Below are positions 18,387-26,413 of a stretch of DNA of 64,000 bases, one piece after another. The stretch's first letter is position 1, and every line of letters begins with the position of its first letter. The notes beneath the pieces were generated by a model. It was not told where the DNA came from. It did not search any database and worked only from the letters and a program-made list of their open reading frames with translations. Location: NCBI RefSeq assembly GCF_000721605.1, contig NZ_JOIZ01000012.1, forward strand, positions 1 to 64,000. The letters run 5' to 3'. Source of the DNA: Streptomyces sp. NRRL S-37 (lineage in GTDB: Bacteria > Actinomycetota > Actinomycetes > Streptomycetales > Streptomycetaceae). A program made the translations under genes and the position numbers.

Positions 18387-18617
18387 GTGAGGACGAAGCC
18401 GACTATGGGTAAGAAAATGCTTCGCTCGGTGCTTGTCGCCGCCTTCTCCGTCGGTGTGGCTTCCGGGATAGCGGGCGGCCTCTCCGAGACGGAGGCGGAC
18501 GTCAGGGCGGACAGCGTGTGGCCGCCGATCATCGCGCCGATCGTCGCGGAGGACGCGGTCATGGCCGACAGTGTGTGGGCCGGCCCCGCGCGTACGGATG
18601 ACAGCGTGTGGGCTTGA
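18387..18617 (+). CDS. Small secreted-type peptide with three DSVW motifs
   Basis: The product is 76 residues. GTG at 18387 was chosen because GGGG lies 8 bases upstream, and an ATG six codons later is possible. Residues 1-13 are basic (KPTMGKKMLR), residues 14-31 hydrophobic and Gly/Ala-rich, consistent with a Sec signal or a membrane helix. The rest is short and acidic and carries DSVW at residues 42-45, 61-64 and 72-75, the last one residue from the C-terminus. The tract after the first motif is PPIIAPIV. The layout resembles a pheromone precursor containing repeated mature units, or a RiPP precursor with multiple cores. Neither is established. It is divergent from regulator B and one base ahead of the Rieske-like gene. 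Confidence 0.7.
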   Translation: MRTKPTMGKKMLRSVLVAAFSVGVASGIAGGLSETEADVRADSVWPPIIAPIVAEDAVMADSVWAGPARTDDSVWA

Positions 18618-18618
18618 C

Positions 18619-18954
18619 ATGAGTACTCCACCCGACGACCGCTCCTTCCGCCGGGAGATGGCGACCGCCTACCGATCCGGATGGCACTTCATCGACCTGG
18701 TCACCGCCATCCCCCACAGCGGTGACTCGTTGATGGTGACCGTCTTCGGTGAGCCGGTCGTCGTCACCCGCGACGAGGACGGGGACGTACGGGCGTACCG
18801 GTGCCTGCGGCGGCCCAGGGGGGCGCCGAAGCCCGTGCGGTGTGCCATCCGGTACGGAATGATCTTTGTGAACCTGGACCAGCGGGACCATCGGCAGGCG
18901 GAGTCGGACTCCCCCGTCCCCCGGACCATCTCGGCCACCCCCCGCAGTGCCTGA
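18619..18954 (+). CDS. Shrunken Rieske-oxygenase-like protein lacking cluster ligands
   Basis: The protein has 111 residues and starts one base after the peptide stop (TGACATG), with no good ribosome site of its own, so it is probably translationally coupled. Residues about 18-57 resemble the start of ring-hydroxylating oxygenase alpha subunits (SGWHFIDLVTAIPHSGD, GEPVVVTRDEDGDVRAY). The following RCLRRPRGAP stands where CxHRGA should be, with Arg in place of the ligand His. The CxxH half of the cluster site is absent. IRYGMIFVNLDQ then matches the segment beyond the Rieske fold. Both the [2Fe-2S] cluster and the catalytic iron domain are missing, so it cannot be a working oxygenase. A binding, adaptor or modification-partner role for the peptide is a guess. 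Confidence 0.65.
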   Translation: MSTPPDDRSFRREMATAYRSGWHFIDLVTAIPHSGDSLMVTVFGEPVVVTRDEDGDVRAYRCLRRPRGAPKPVRCAIRYGMIFVNLDQRDHRQAESDSPVPRTISATPRSA

Positions 18955-18997
18955 CGCGATTCCCCCGTCGTAAAAGATCGCGCAGGTGCTTCCCCCC

Positions 18998-19044
18998 GCA
19001 GCGGCGTCACCGTGACCTGAACACGGTGACGCCGCTGCAGTTTT
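18998..19044 (+). terminator. Strong terminator of the peptide operon
   Basis: A perfect 17-bp stem (GCAGCGGCGTCACCGTG and its complement, 7-base loop) is followed by AGTTTT. It closes the peptide/Rieske-like operon 43 bases after the second stop codon. Confidence 0.92.
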
Positions 19045-19122
19045 CCGGGACATGTCCGGGTATCGACCCGATCGAGTGATGACCAAAAGCCATCGCTCGG
19101 TGTACGAACCGTGAGACGGCCC

Positions 19123-19539
19123 TCATCCACGCCCCATCGCGCGCGTGAGCGCGATCTCGATGACCACCCGCGACGGATTCGGCCGCGGCGTCCGCCCGTA
19201 GCGCTCCGCGTACCGCCGCTCCGCCTCGGCGACCCGCTCCCGCTCCGTACGGACCACCGCCCGCCCCTCCAGCGTCGCCCACCGCCGGCCGTCCACCTGG
19301 CACACCGCGACGAGCGCGCCCCCGTCCCCCGCCGCCAGGACGTGTCGCACCTTCGCGCTGGAGTCGTTCGCGACCACCCGGGCGAGTCGCGCCCCGGGGT
19401 CGTACGTCACCGCGACGGGCACCACGTGCGGGGTGCCGTCCGGACGGAGGGTGGTCAGGGTGCACAGGTGCTTCTCGCGCCAGAAGCCGAGATACGACGC
19501 GTCCGGATCGCCCGGATCCACCGAGTACGAGAGGGCCAT
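19123..19539 (-). CDS. PPOX-class (F420/FMN split-barrel) oxidoreductase-like protein
   Basis: The protein is about 138 residues, a typical length for small pyridoxamine-oxidase-fold F420- or FMN-binding proteins. The pattern FWREKHLCTLTTLRPDGTPHVVPVAVTYD starts the barrel (residues about 18-46). KVRHVLAAGDGGALVAVCQVDGRRWATLEGRA, in the middle third, is the conserved core, and the end (RPNPSRVVIEI) is characteristic of the Rv1155-like group. ATG 19539 lacks a Shine-Dalgarno but sits 7 bases after a TAAGTT -10 box, so it is probably leaderless. Substrate unknown. It is divergent from clpB. Confidence 0.75.
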   Translation of the reverse strand: MALSYSVDPGDPDASYLGFWREKHLCTLTTLRPDGTPHVVPVAVTYDPGARLARVVANDSSAKVRHVLAAGDGGALVAVCQVDGRRWATLEGRAVVRTERERVAEAERRYAERYGRTPRPNPSRVVIEIALTRAMGRG

Positions 19540-19546
19540 GGACCGG

Positions 19547-19552
19547 AACTTA
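19547..19552 (-). promoter_or_regulatory. -10 box of the leaderless PPOX gene (TAAGTT)
   Basis: On the minus strand TAAGTT lies at -13 to -8 from the ATG. The HAIR element of clpB begins 27 bases further upstream, so HspR could influence both directions. Confidence 0.5.
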
Positions 19553-19578
19553 GCCCCCGCCGCACTCCCGTCCACCAC

Positions 19579-19599
19579 CTTGAGTGGAATAGACTCAAG
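19579..19599 (+). promoter_or_regulatory. Perfect HAIR operator for HspR at clpB
   Basis: CTTGAGT-N7-ACTCAAG is identical in both arms to the dnaK site at 10546. It lies 68 bases upstream of the clpB start codon and shows that clpB belongs to the same HspR regulon. Confidence 0.93.
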
Positions 19600-19667
19600 T
19601 TTGTGTACGCTGACCGAGTCAGCCGCGAAGGCCGCTGAAGGGTCACCGCAAGGAGGAGAACGGACAC

Positions 19668-22265
19668 GTGGACGCCGAGCTGACCAACCGGAGCCGGGAA
19701 GCACTCCAGGCCGCGGGCAACCGGGCCGTGACCGAGGGACACCCCGACCTCACCCCCGCCCACCTGCTGCTCTCCCTGCTCGCCGGGCAGGAGAACGAGA
19801 ACATCACGGACCTGCTCGCCGCGGTCGACGCCGACCAGGCCGCCGTACGCTCCGGGGCCGAGCGCGTCCTCGCCGGCCTGCCGAGCGTCACCGGGTCCAC
19901 CGTCGCACCGCCCCAGCCCAACCGTGAACTGCTCGCCGTCATCGCGGACGCCCAGTCCCGCGCCCGCGACCTCGGCGACGAGTACCTCTCCACCGAACAC
20001 CTCCTCATCGGCATCGCCGCCAAGGGCGGAGCCGCCGGCGAGGTCCTCACCCGGCAGGGCGCCACCGCCAGGAAGCTCCAGGACGCCTTCCAGAAGGCCC
20101 GCGGAGCCCGCCGCGTGACCACCGCCGACCCCGAGGGCCAGTACAAGGCCCTGGAGAAGTTCGGCACCGACCTGACCGCCTCCGCCCGCGAGGGCAGGCT
20201 CGACCCCGTCATCGGACGCGACCAGGAGATCCGGCGCGTCGTCCAGGTCCTGTCCCGCCGCACCAAGAACAACCCCGTCCTCATCGGCGAACCCGGCGTC
20301 GGCAAGACCGCCGTCGTCGAGGGCCTCGCCCAGCGCATCGTCAAGGGCGACGTCCCCGAATCGCTGAGGAACAAGCGGCTCGTCGCCCTCGACCTCGGCG
20401 CCATGGTCGCCGGCGCCAAGTACCGCGGCGAGTTCGAGGAACGCCTCAAGACCGTCCTCGCCGAGATCAAGGACTCCGACGGCCAGGTCATCACCTTCAT
20501 CGACGAACTCCACACCGTCGTCGGCGCCGGCGCCGGCGGCGACTCCGCCATGGACGCCGGCAACATGCTCAAGCCCATGCTCGCCCGCGGCGAACTCCGC
20601 ATGGTCGGCGCCACCACCCTCGACGAGTACCGCGAACGCATCGAGAAGGACCCCGCCCTCGAACGCCGCTTCCAGCAGGTCCTCGTCGCCGAACCCACCG
20701 TCGAGGACTCCATCGCCATCCTCCGCGGCCTCAAGGGCCGCTACGAGGCCCACCACAAGGTCCAGATCGCCGACAGCGCCCTCGTCGCCGCCGCCACCCT
20801 CTCCGACCGCTACATCACCTCCCGCTTCCTCCCCGACAAGGCCATCGACCTCGTCGACGAGGCCGCCAGCCGCCTCCGCATGGAGATCGACTCCTCCCCC
20901 GTCGAGATCGACGAACTCCAGCGCGCCGTCGACCGCCTGCGCATGGAGGAACTCGCCCTCGGCAAGGAGACCGACGCCGCCTCCCTCGAACGCCTGGAGC
21001 GCCTGCGCCGCGACCTCGCCGACAAGGAGGAGGAACTGCGCGGTCTCAACGCCCGCTGGGAGAAGGAGAAGCAGTCCCTCAACCGGGTCGGCGAACTGAA
21101 GGAGAAGCTCGACGACCTGCGCGGCCAGGCCGAACGCGCCCAGCGCGACGGAGACTTCGACACCGCCTCCAAACTCCTCTACGGCGAGATCCCGGCCGTC
21201 GAACGCGACCTGGAGGCCGCCTCCGAGGCCGAGGAGGAGGCCGCCCAGGACACCATGGTCAAGGAGGAGGTCGGCGCCGACGACATCGCCGACGTCGTCG
21301 CCTCCTGGACCGGCATCCCCGCCGGCCGCCTCATGGAGGGCGAGACCCAGAAACTGCTCCGCATGGAGGACGAACTCGGCAAGCGCCTCATCGGCCAGAC
21401 CGAGGCCGTCCGCGCGGTGAGCGACGCCGTACGGCGCTCCCGCGCCGGCATCGCCGACCCCGACCGCCCCACCGGCTCCTTCCTCTTCCTCGGCCCCACG
21501 GGCGTCGGCAAGACCGAGCTGGCGAAGGCCCTCGCCGACTTCCTCTTCGACGACGAGCGGGCCATGGTCCGCATCGACATGTCGGAGTACGGCGAGAAGC
21601 ACTCCGTCGCCCGCCTCGTCGGCGCGCCCCCCGGCTACGTCGGCTACGAGGAGGGCGGCCAGCTCACCGAGGCCGTCCGCCGCCGCCCCTACAGCGTCGT
21701 CCTCCTCGACGAGGTCGAGAAGGCCCACCCCGAGGTCTTCGACATCCTCCTCCAGGTCCTCGACGACGGCCGCCTCACCGACGGCCAGGGCCGCACGGTG
21801 GACTTCCGCAACACCATCCTCGTCCTGACGTCCAACCTGGGCAGCCAGTACCTGGTCGACCCGCTCACCACCGAGACGGAGAAGAGGGAGCAGGTCCTGG
21901 AGGTGGTCAGGACCTCCTTCAAGCCCGAGTTCCTCAACCGCCTCGACGACCTGGTCGTCTTCTCGGCGCTCACCAAGCCCGAACTGGCACGCATCGCCAG
22001 GCTCCAGCTCGAGTCCCTCTCCCGCCGCCTCGCCGAACGCCGCCTCACCCTGGACGTCACCCCCGAGGCACTGGAGTGGCTCGCCGAGGAGGGCCTGGAC
22101 CCCGCCTACGGCGCCCGCCCGCTGCGCCGCCTCGTCCAGACCGCCATCGGCGACCGCCTCGCCAAGGAGATCCTGGCCGGCGAGATCAAGGACGGCGACA
22201 CGGTCCGCGTGGACCGCTTCGAGGACGGCCTGCTGGTGGGGCCTGCGACCGGCAAGTCACTCTGA
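19668..22265 (+). CDS. clpB: Disaggregase ClpB (Hsp100 AAA+ ATPase)
   Basis: This is the 865-residue hexameric protein that pulls aggregates apart with DnaK. It has an N-terminal Clp_N domain, then AAA+ domain 1 (Walker A GEPGVGKT, about residues 205-212) and the long coiled-coil middle domain (about 410-530), which distinguishes ClpB from ClpA/C. AAA+ domain 2 (Walker A GPTGVGKT, about 607-614) and a C-terminal D2-small domain follow. GTG at 19668 follows AAGGAGG. Heat-shock control is through the HAIR site. It is monocistronic, with only a weak hairpin downstream. Confidence 0.97.
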   Translation: MDAELTNRSREALQAAGNRAVTEGHPDLTPAHLLLSLLAGQENENITDLLAAVDADQAAVRSGAERVLAGLPSVTGSTVAPPQPNRELLAVIADAQSRARDLGDEYLSTEHLLIGIAAKGGAAGEVLTRQGATARKLQDAFQKARGARRVTTADPEGQYKALEKFGTDLTASAREGRLDPVIGRDQEIRRVVQVLSRRTKNNPVLIGEPGVGKTAVVEGLAQRIVKGDVPESLRNKRLVALDLGAMVAGAKYRGEFEERLKTVLAEIKDSDGQVITFIDELHTVVGAGAGGDSAMDAGNMLKPMLARGELRMVGATTLDEYRERIEKDPALERRFQQVLVAEPTVEDSIAILRGLKGRYEAHHKVQIADSALVAAATLSDRYITSRFLPDKAIDLVDEAASRLRMEIDSSPVEIDELQRAVDRLRMEELALGKETDAASLERLERLRRDLADKEEELRGLNARWEKEKQSLNRVGELKEKLDDLRGQAERAQRDGDFDTASKLLYGEIPAVERDLEAASEAEEEAAQDTMVKEEVGADDIADVVASWTGIPAGRLMEGETQKLLRMEDELGKRLIGQTEAVRAVSDAVRRSRAGIADPDRPTGSFLFLGPTGVGKTELAKALADFLFDDERAMVRIDMSEYGEKHSVARLVGAPPGYVGYEEGGQLTEAVRRRPYSVVLLDEVEKAHPEVFDILLQVLDDGRLTDGQGRTVDFRNTILVLTSNLGSQYLVDPLTTETEKREQVLEVVRTSFKPEFLNRLDDLVVFSALTKPELARIARLQLESLSRRLAERRLTLDVTPEALEWLAEEGLDPAYGARPLRRLVQTAIGDRLAKEILAGEIKDGDTVRVDRFEDGLLVGPATGKSL

Positions 22266-22280
22266 GTGACGGTTCCGTTT

Positions 22281-22315
22281 TCGGGCCCGATGTCCCCCCG
22301 GGGCGTTGGGCCCGA
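22281..22315 (+). terminator. Weak hairpin after clpB
   Basis: TCGGGCCC pairs with GGGCCCGA (8 bp) around a 19-base loop containing CCCCGGGG. Confidence 0.45.
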
Positions 22316-22440
22316 GCCGTACCGGGTACCCCGGCATTGACCGGATCGAGTCAGCCCACGGCTGACAGGCCCGTCGGGGCTTGCCACCCCCCTCCCCGCA
22401 TGGGGGAGGATGGCGGGATCCGTACGAAGGGAAATTCACG

Positions 22441-22971
22441 GTGACCATCGACCCGTCCTCGATTCCGAATTTCGGGGGCCAGCCCGAGCCGCAGCCCCAA
22501 GGACCGGCGGGCCCCGTCGTCCCGGATCAGGACCTCGTGAAGCAGCTCCTCGACCAGATGGAGCTCAAGTACGTCGTCGACGACGAGGGTGACCTCGCGG
22601 CGCCGTGGGAGCAGTTCCGCACCTACTTCATGTTCCGCGGTGAGGGCGACCAGCAGATCTTCTCCGTCCGGACGTTCTACGACCGGCCGCACCAGATCGA
22701 CGAGAAGCCGCAGCTCCTCGAGTCCGTCGACGACTGGAACCGGCGCACGCTGTGGCCCAAGGTCTACACCCACACGCACGACGACGGCACGGTCCGTCTC
22801 ATCGGTGAGGCCCAGATGCTGATCGGCATGGGCGTCAGCCTGGAGCACTTCGTCTCGTCGACGGTGAGCTGGGTGCGGGCCGCGATCGAGTTCGACAAGT
22901 GGCTCGTCGAGCAGCTCGGCCTCGAGCAGGAGATCAACGAGACGGACGACAAGCCCGAGGACGACGAGTAG
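22441..22971 (+). CDS. YbjN-domain (T3SS chaperone-like fold) protein
   Basis: The product has 176 residues. A Pro-rich N-terminus (about 30 residues) is followed by a single alpha/beta domain. Its elements (LLDQMELKYVVDDEGDL, YFMFRGEGDQQIFSVRTFY, LLESVDDWNRRTLWPKVYTH and EHFVSSTVSWVRAAIEFDKWL) are those of the actinobacterial YbjN family, which shares the type III secretion chaperone fold. The very acidic end is ETDDKPEDDE. GAAGGG precedes the GTG. No enzymatic residues are evident and the role is unknown. Relatives are highly conserved single-copy proteins, which suggests housekeeping. Confidence 0.75.
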   Translation: MTIDPSSIPNFGGQPEPQPQGPAGPVVPDQDLVKQLLDQMELKYVVDDEGDLAAPWEQFRTYFMFRGEGDQQIFSVRTFYDRPHQIDEKPQLLESVDDWNRRTLWPKVYTHTHDDGTVRLIGEAQMLIGMGVSLEHFVSSTVSWVRAAIEFDKWLVEQLGLEQEINETDDKPEDDE

Positions 22972-23029
22972 TCCGTCCCTGAGCAGGGCGTTCCGGCGGG
23001 TACGGCGACGTACGCGGCGGGGCGCGGGG

Positions 23030-23081
23030 AGAGCCCGGCCCGGACACCGACCGTCACGGTCGGCCACCGGGGCCGGGCTCT
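23030..23081 (+). terminator. Branched terminator after the YbjN gene
   Basis: AGAGCCCGGCCC (23030-23041) pairs with GGGCCGGGCTCT (23070-23081), and the loop itself contains CCGACCGT-C-ACGGTCGG, so the RNA folds as a stem with an inner 8-bp hairpin. Confidence 0.8.
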
Positions 23082-23112
23082 GTCACTTGCGCGGTCGCGG
23101 CCTGGAATCCTG

Positions 23113-23373
23113 TCAGCTCTCGTAGTGGTAGCGGCACTGCGCGATCAGGACGCTGTCCTCGGCGACCTTGTAGACCAGACGGTGCTCGTCATTGATGCGG
23201 CGCGACCAGTAACCCCGGAACCCGTGCTTGAGCGGCTCCGGTTTGCCGATGCCCTCGTTGCCGTTCCGGACGATGTCCGCGATGAGGGTGTTGATCCGCT
23301 TCAGGGTCTTCCGGTCCTGGAGCTGCCACCACGTGTAGTCCTCCCAGGCGCGGGAGGAGAAGATGATCTTCAT
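23113..23373 (-). CDS. yoeB: YoeB-family mRNA interferase toxin
   Basis: The toxin has 86 residues, the exact family size, and almost every landmark of E. coli YoeB: the start MKIIFSSRAWEDY, KPEPLKH with Glu46, RGYWSRRI, DEHRLVY with Arg65, and a C-terminal CRYHY with His83 and Tyr84. These are the catalytic residues of the ribosome-dependent RNase. It lies 9 bases downstream of its antitoxin gene, so toxin translation depends on the antitoxin message. All active-site residues are intact, so it should be functional. Confidence 0.95.
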   Translation of the reverse strand: MKIIFSSRAWEDYTWWQLQDRKTLKRINTLIADIVRNGNEGIGKPEPLKHGFRGYWSRRINDEHRLVYKVAEDSVLIAQCRYHYES

Positions 23374-23382
23374 GTGCGGCCT

Positions 23383-23640
23383 TTACTCGTCGGTCGTCAG
23401 CTCGCGTACGGTGCCGCCACCGTTTTCCAGCTCGTCGATGGACGCGAGCAGCCGCCGGGCGTTCGCCGGGCTTCGCAGCAGGTAGGCCGTCTCCTTCAAG
23501 GACTCGTAGTCCTCGAGGGAGACGATGACGACCGGCTCGTGTCCGGCCCGGGTGATGACGACCTCTTCGCGGTCGTCGGTGACGGAGTTGAGCACCTCGG
23601 CGTACCGCGCGCGCGACTCGGAATACGACATGGTCTTCAC
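23383..23640 (-). CDS. yefM: YefM/Phd-family antitoxin
   Basis: The antitoxin is 85 residues from GTG 23640, preceded by AGGAGG at 6-base spacing (ATG 23631 would be too far). The N-terminal DNA-binding part (MSYSESRARYAEVLNSVTDDREEVVITRAGHEPVVIVSLEDYESL, residues about 4-48) is typical of YefM. The C-terminal segment (RRLLASIDELENGGG) should wrap the YoeB active site. It represses its own promoter through the palindrome immediately upstream. Confidence 0.93.
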   Translation of the reverse strand: MKTMSYSESRARYAEVLNSVTDDREEVVITRAGHEPVVIVSLEDYESLKETAYLLRSPANARRLLASIDELENGGGTVRELTTDE

Positions 23641-23653
23641 GATCGACCTCCTA

Positions 23654-23675
23654 GACGTACAGAAAATTGTACGTC
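23654..23675. promoter_or_regulatory. Palindromic operator of yefM-yoeB
   Basis: GACGTACA-N6-TGTACGTC is a perfect 8-bp inverted repeat with an AT-rich centre, ending 13 bases before the antitoxin GTG. It contains the TGTAC core known for YefM operators. Confidence 0.8.
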
Positions 23676-23719
23676 GGTTTTGAGGTGAGGCAACCGTGAG
23701 ACCGCGGGGCCAGGGCCGC

Positions 23720-24214
23720 TCACTCAAAGGCGAGCACCTCCACGGGTACGTCTGCCCACACCGTCTTGCCCACGGGCCGGCGCGGCGCCCACCCCCAGCG
23801 CACGGCCAGGGCCTCCACCAGGAGCAGTCCCCGGCCGGACTCGCCCTCGGGGGATGACGAGGGCGCGGACGCGGGCGGCGGCTTCGTGGCGGCGGCGTCC
23901 GCCACCTCGACCCGCACCAGGCCCGCCGCCGCGTCGAGGGCGAGCCGCAGGCCGACGTCACGTCCGGGCACCCGGCCGTGCTGTACGGCGTTCGCCGCGA
24001 GTTCTCCGACGACGAGGGCGACCGCGCACGACACGTCCGACGCGGGCGGATGACCCCACGCCTCCATGCACCGGACGGCGAAACGCCGGGCGAGCTGCGC
24101 ACCGCGCGGTGAGGAGGTGAACTGTGCGGCAGCCGAGGTGGTCGTTCCTGTGCGCACGGCTTGGTCCGTCCTTCTCTGTCGAGCCCGGGTCATCTCGTGG
24201 CGTACGCGAGTCAT
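23720..24214 (-). CDS. RsbW-type ATP-binding protein (anti-sigma-like HATPase)
   Basis: The protein is about 164 residues with a GHKL ATPase core. The N-box is VVGELAANAVQHGR, followed by VRVEVADAA (G1 region) and SGRGLLLVEALAVRWGW (G2). The C-terminal RPVGKTVWADVPV matches the Streptomyces family of single-domain ATP-binding proteins related to RsbW/SpoIIAB. There is no kinase H-box. Start uncertain: ATG 24214 used, with TTG 24256, ATG 24193 and GTG 24157 also in frame. The usual partner (sigma factor or anti-anti-sigma) is not adjacent. It sits between two toxin-antitoxin pairs, apparently by chance. Confidence 0.75.
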   Translation of the reverse strand: MTRVRHEMTRARQRRTDQAVRTGTTTSAAAQFTSSPRGAQLARRFAVRCMEAWGHPPASDVSCAVALVVGELAANAVQHGRVPGRDVGLRLALDAAAGLVRVEVADAAATKPPPASAPSSSPEGESGRGLLLVEALAVRWGWAPRRPVGKTVWADVPVEVLAFE

Positions 24215-24387
24215 CACGTTCCGTACCCAAGGTTCGTCCGATCGCTTTACGCTCAACAGAGGGCGCAGTATTACCTTTCAGGCCATAAGGAACGGAAGTG
24301 ACGCTTCGGCCAACGCAATTGACCCCAGTGCGTCGATGGCCGGGAGACCGTCTCCCTGCCGCCTGCTGAGCCGCCCGCTCAGGATGC

Positions 24388-24429
24388 TTGACCGGCTCGG
24401 ACACGAGGACGACACTGGATGTACTACAT
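24388..24429 (+). promoter_or_regulatory. Promoter and 11-bp palindrome before the RHH/MazF pair
   Basis: TTGACC at 24388-24393 can act as a -35 box. ATGTA-C-TACAT (24419-24429) is a perfect odd palindrome 26 bases before the antitoxin start, a suitable site for autorepression by the ribbon-helix-helix antitoxin. Confidence 0.5.
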
Positions 24430-24454
24430 TTGTCATACGCGAGGGGAGGCGGGA

Positions 24455-24802
24455 ATGGCCTCGCAGACCGAGCGGAAGAGTCACGCCGCGGGCACCACGA
24501 CCGGGAAGCGGACCTCGCGGACACGCCGGAAGCAGGGCGACGGCGGCGCGACCAGCGTGGCCCAGGTGCGGCTGCGCCCGGACGAGATGGCGGATCTGCA
24601 GCAGGTGATGCAGACACTCCAGCTGCATTCGCTCTCCGACGCCCTGCGCGAAGGGCTTCGACTGCTCTCCCGTGAGGCGACCGAGGTCGCCGCCGCTCAG
24701 GAGATCCGCGACTTCTACGACGGTGCCCAGGCCCCGACTCCTGAGGGCGTCCTGCCCGCCACGGCGGACGAGCTGGCGGCAGCGGACAAGACCGAGTGGT
24801 GA
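24455..24802 (+). CDS. Ribbon-helix-helix antitoxin
   Basis: The protein is 115 residues from ATG 24455 (GGGGAGG upstream). A basic disordered N-terminus (about 45 residues) precedes a CopG-like ribbon-helix-helix: strand VAQVRLRPDEMADL, helix QQVMQTL, helix SLSDALREGLRLLSREA. The acidic C-terminus (ATADELAAADKTEW) is suited to neutralising the toxin. It overlaps the MazF-like gene by 4 bases (GTGA), the hallmark of a coupled antitoxin-toxin pair. Confidence 0.82.
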   Translation: MASQTERKSHAAGTTTGKRTSRTRRKQGDGGATSVAQVRLRPDEMADLQQVMQTLQLHSLSDALREGLRLLSREATEVAAAQEIRDFYDGAQAPTPEGVLPATADELAAADKTEW

Positions 24803-25134
24803 GCACCGGTTCCGCGCTGCGGGGCGAAGTGTGGGGGTGCGCCCTCCCCGGTCCCCTCGGCCCGCACCCCGTGGTCGTCCTCACGGTGAACCGCATCGCC
24901 GAACCCCTGTCGGCGCTGACCGTCGCCGTGATCACCGGAACACCCGGTCCGGCCTCCACCCACGTCCCGGTCGGTCCCGACTGCGGAGTGACCAAGTACG
25001 ACGAGTCCTATGTGAACTGCACCGACCTGCACGCCGTGGACAAACCGAGACTCAGACGGCGCCTCGGTCTGCTGGCCCCGAGCGAGATGCGGCATGTGGA
25101 GGAGCGCGTGCGCGTGATCCTCGGGCTGGCGTAG
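24799..25134 (+). CDS. MazF/PemK-family endoribonuclease toxin
   Basis: The toxin is about 111 residues with a PemK/MazF SH3-like barrel: RGEVWGCALPGPLGPHPVVVLTVN at the start, VITGT in the middle, then HVPVG, SYVNCTDLHAVDK and RLGLLAPSEM. It cleaves RNA independently of ribosomes (family knowledge). GTG 24799 overlaps the antitoxin stop, and GTG 24796 is equally possible. The RGEVW and DLHAVDK motifs are intact, so it is probably active. Confidence 0.85.
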   Translation: MSTGSALRGEVWGCALPGPLGPHPVVVLTVNRIAEPLSALTVAVITGTPGPASTHVPVGPDCGVTKYDESYVNCTDLHAVDKPRLRRRLGLLAPSEMRHVEERVRVILGLA

Positions 25135-25154
25135 CCGGCGGAGACGGCTCCTGC

Positions 25155-26339
25155 TCAACGGGCCCCGGCGGCCTTGAGGCGGTGGGCTGCCTCCTCCAGT
25201 ACCGAGCGCTTCTTGCAGAAGGCGAAGCGGACGAAGGGGGCGCCCATGTCGCGGTGGTCGTAGAAGACGGCCGTGGGGATGGCGACGACGCCCGCGCGTT
25301 CCGGGAGGGCGCGGCAGAAGGCGATGCCGTCGGTCTCGCCCAGGGGGCGGATGTCGGCGGTGATGAAGTAGGTACCGGAGGGGCGGTAGACCGTGAGGCC
25401 CGCTTCCTCCAGGCCGGCCGCCAGGATGTCGCGCTTGGCGAGCATGTCCGCGCGGAAGCCGGTGAAGTACGACTCCGGCAGGGCGAGGGCCTCGGCGATC
25501 GCGTACTGGAAGGGGCCCGCCGAGACGTAGGTGAGGAACTGCTTGGCCGAGCGGACCGCCGTGACCAGTTCCGGGGTGGCCGTGATCCAGCCGACCTTCC
25601 AGCCGGTGAAGGAGAAGGTCTTGCCCGCGCTGGAGATGGTCACCGTGCGGTCGCGCATGCCCGGGAAGGTGGCCAGGGGGATGTGTTCGGCGTCGTCGAA
25701 GACCAGGTGTTCGTAGACCTCGTCCGTGACGACGAGCAGGTCCCGTTCCACCGCCAGTTCGGCGATCGCCGTCAGTTCCTCGCGGGTGAGGACCGTGCCG
25801 GTCGGGTTGTGCGGAGTGTTGATCAGCAGCAGGCGGGTGCGGTCGGTGACAGCGTCGCGCAGTTCGTCGAGGTCGAGGCGGAAGCGGCCCTCGTGGGGGC
25901 GGAGGGTGACGGGGACGCGCCGGCCGCCGGCCATGGCGATGCAGGCCGCGTAGGAGTCGTAGTACGGCTCCAGGGCGATCACCTCGTCGCCGGGTTCCAG
26001 CAGCGCGAGCAGGGCGGCCGCGATGGCCTCCGTGGCGCCTGCGGTGACCAGGACCTCGGTGTCGGGGTCGTACGAGAGGCCGTAACGGCGCTGCTGGTGC
26101 GCGACGACGGCGGTGCGCAGTTCGGGGATGCCGGGGCCCGGCGGATATTGGTTGCCGCGTCCGTCCCGCAGGGCCCGTACGGCGGCCTCCCTGACCTCCT
26201 CGGGGCCGTCGGTGTCGGGGAAGCCCTGGCCCAGGTTGAGGGAACCGGTCCGCAGGGCCAGGGCGGACATCTCGGCGAAGATCGTCGTCCCGAACTCGGC
26301 GAGCCGGCGGTTCAGGAGGGGGCGCGCGCTGGAGGTCAT
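25155..26339 (-). CDS. Class I/II PLP aminotransferase (DapC / kynurenine aminotransferase group)
   Basis: The enzyme is about 394 residues with a complete fold-type I set: substrate loop LNLGQGFPDTDGP, NTPHNPTGTVL, VVTDEVYEHLVFD, and the PLP lysine in SSAGKTFSFTGWKVGW. The C-terminal RFAFCKK carries the carboxylate-binding Arg. Close relatives are annotated as N-succinyldiaminopimelate aminotransferase or as kynurenine/glutamine transaminase, and sequence alone does not decide. ATG 26339 has AGGA at good spacing, and ATG 26348 is possible. A kynurenine role would be interesting given the tryptophan-degradation genes 10 kb away, but they are not linked in an operon. Confidence 0.85.
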   Translation of the reverse strand: MTSSARPLLNRRLAEFGTTIFAEMSALALRTGSLNLGQGFPDTDGPEEVREAAVRALRDGRGNQYPPGPGIPELRTAVVAHQQRRYGLSYDPDTEVLVTAGATEAIAAALLALLEPGDEVIALEPYYDSYAACIAMAGGRRVPVTLRPHEGRFRLDLDELRDAVTDRTRLLLINTPHNPTGTVLTREELTAIAELAVERDLLVVTDEVYEHLVFDDAEHIPLATFPGMRDRTVTISSAGKTFSFTGWKVGWITATPELVTAVRSAKQFLTYVSAGPFQYAIAEALALPESYFTGFRADMLAKRDILAAGLEEAGLTVYRPSGTYFITADIRPLGETDGIAFCRALPERAGVVAIPTAVFYDHRDMGAPFVRFAFCKKRSVLEEAAHRLKAAGAR

Positions 26340-26413
26340 GGCGGTCATCCTGCGCCGAGGCTCCGGGGTTCCTCAACTCGCCTTCGCGGACGGGCCTCCG
26401 CCGGGAGGGCGGG

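Noticed and set aside
19455..21728. 757-residue frame antisense to clpB
   Set aside because: It is a pure shadow of clpB codon bias. It has no ribosome site and no recognisable domain.
23720..24214. RsbW-like ATPase as a third toxin-antitoxin component
   Set aside because: It has its own orientation and spacing and a standard GHKL ATPase core found widely as a lone gene in Streptomyces. Only its position suggests a link.
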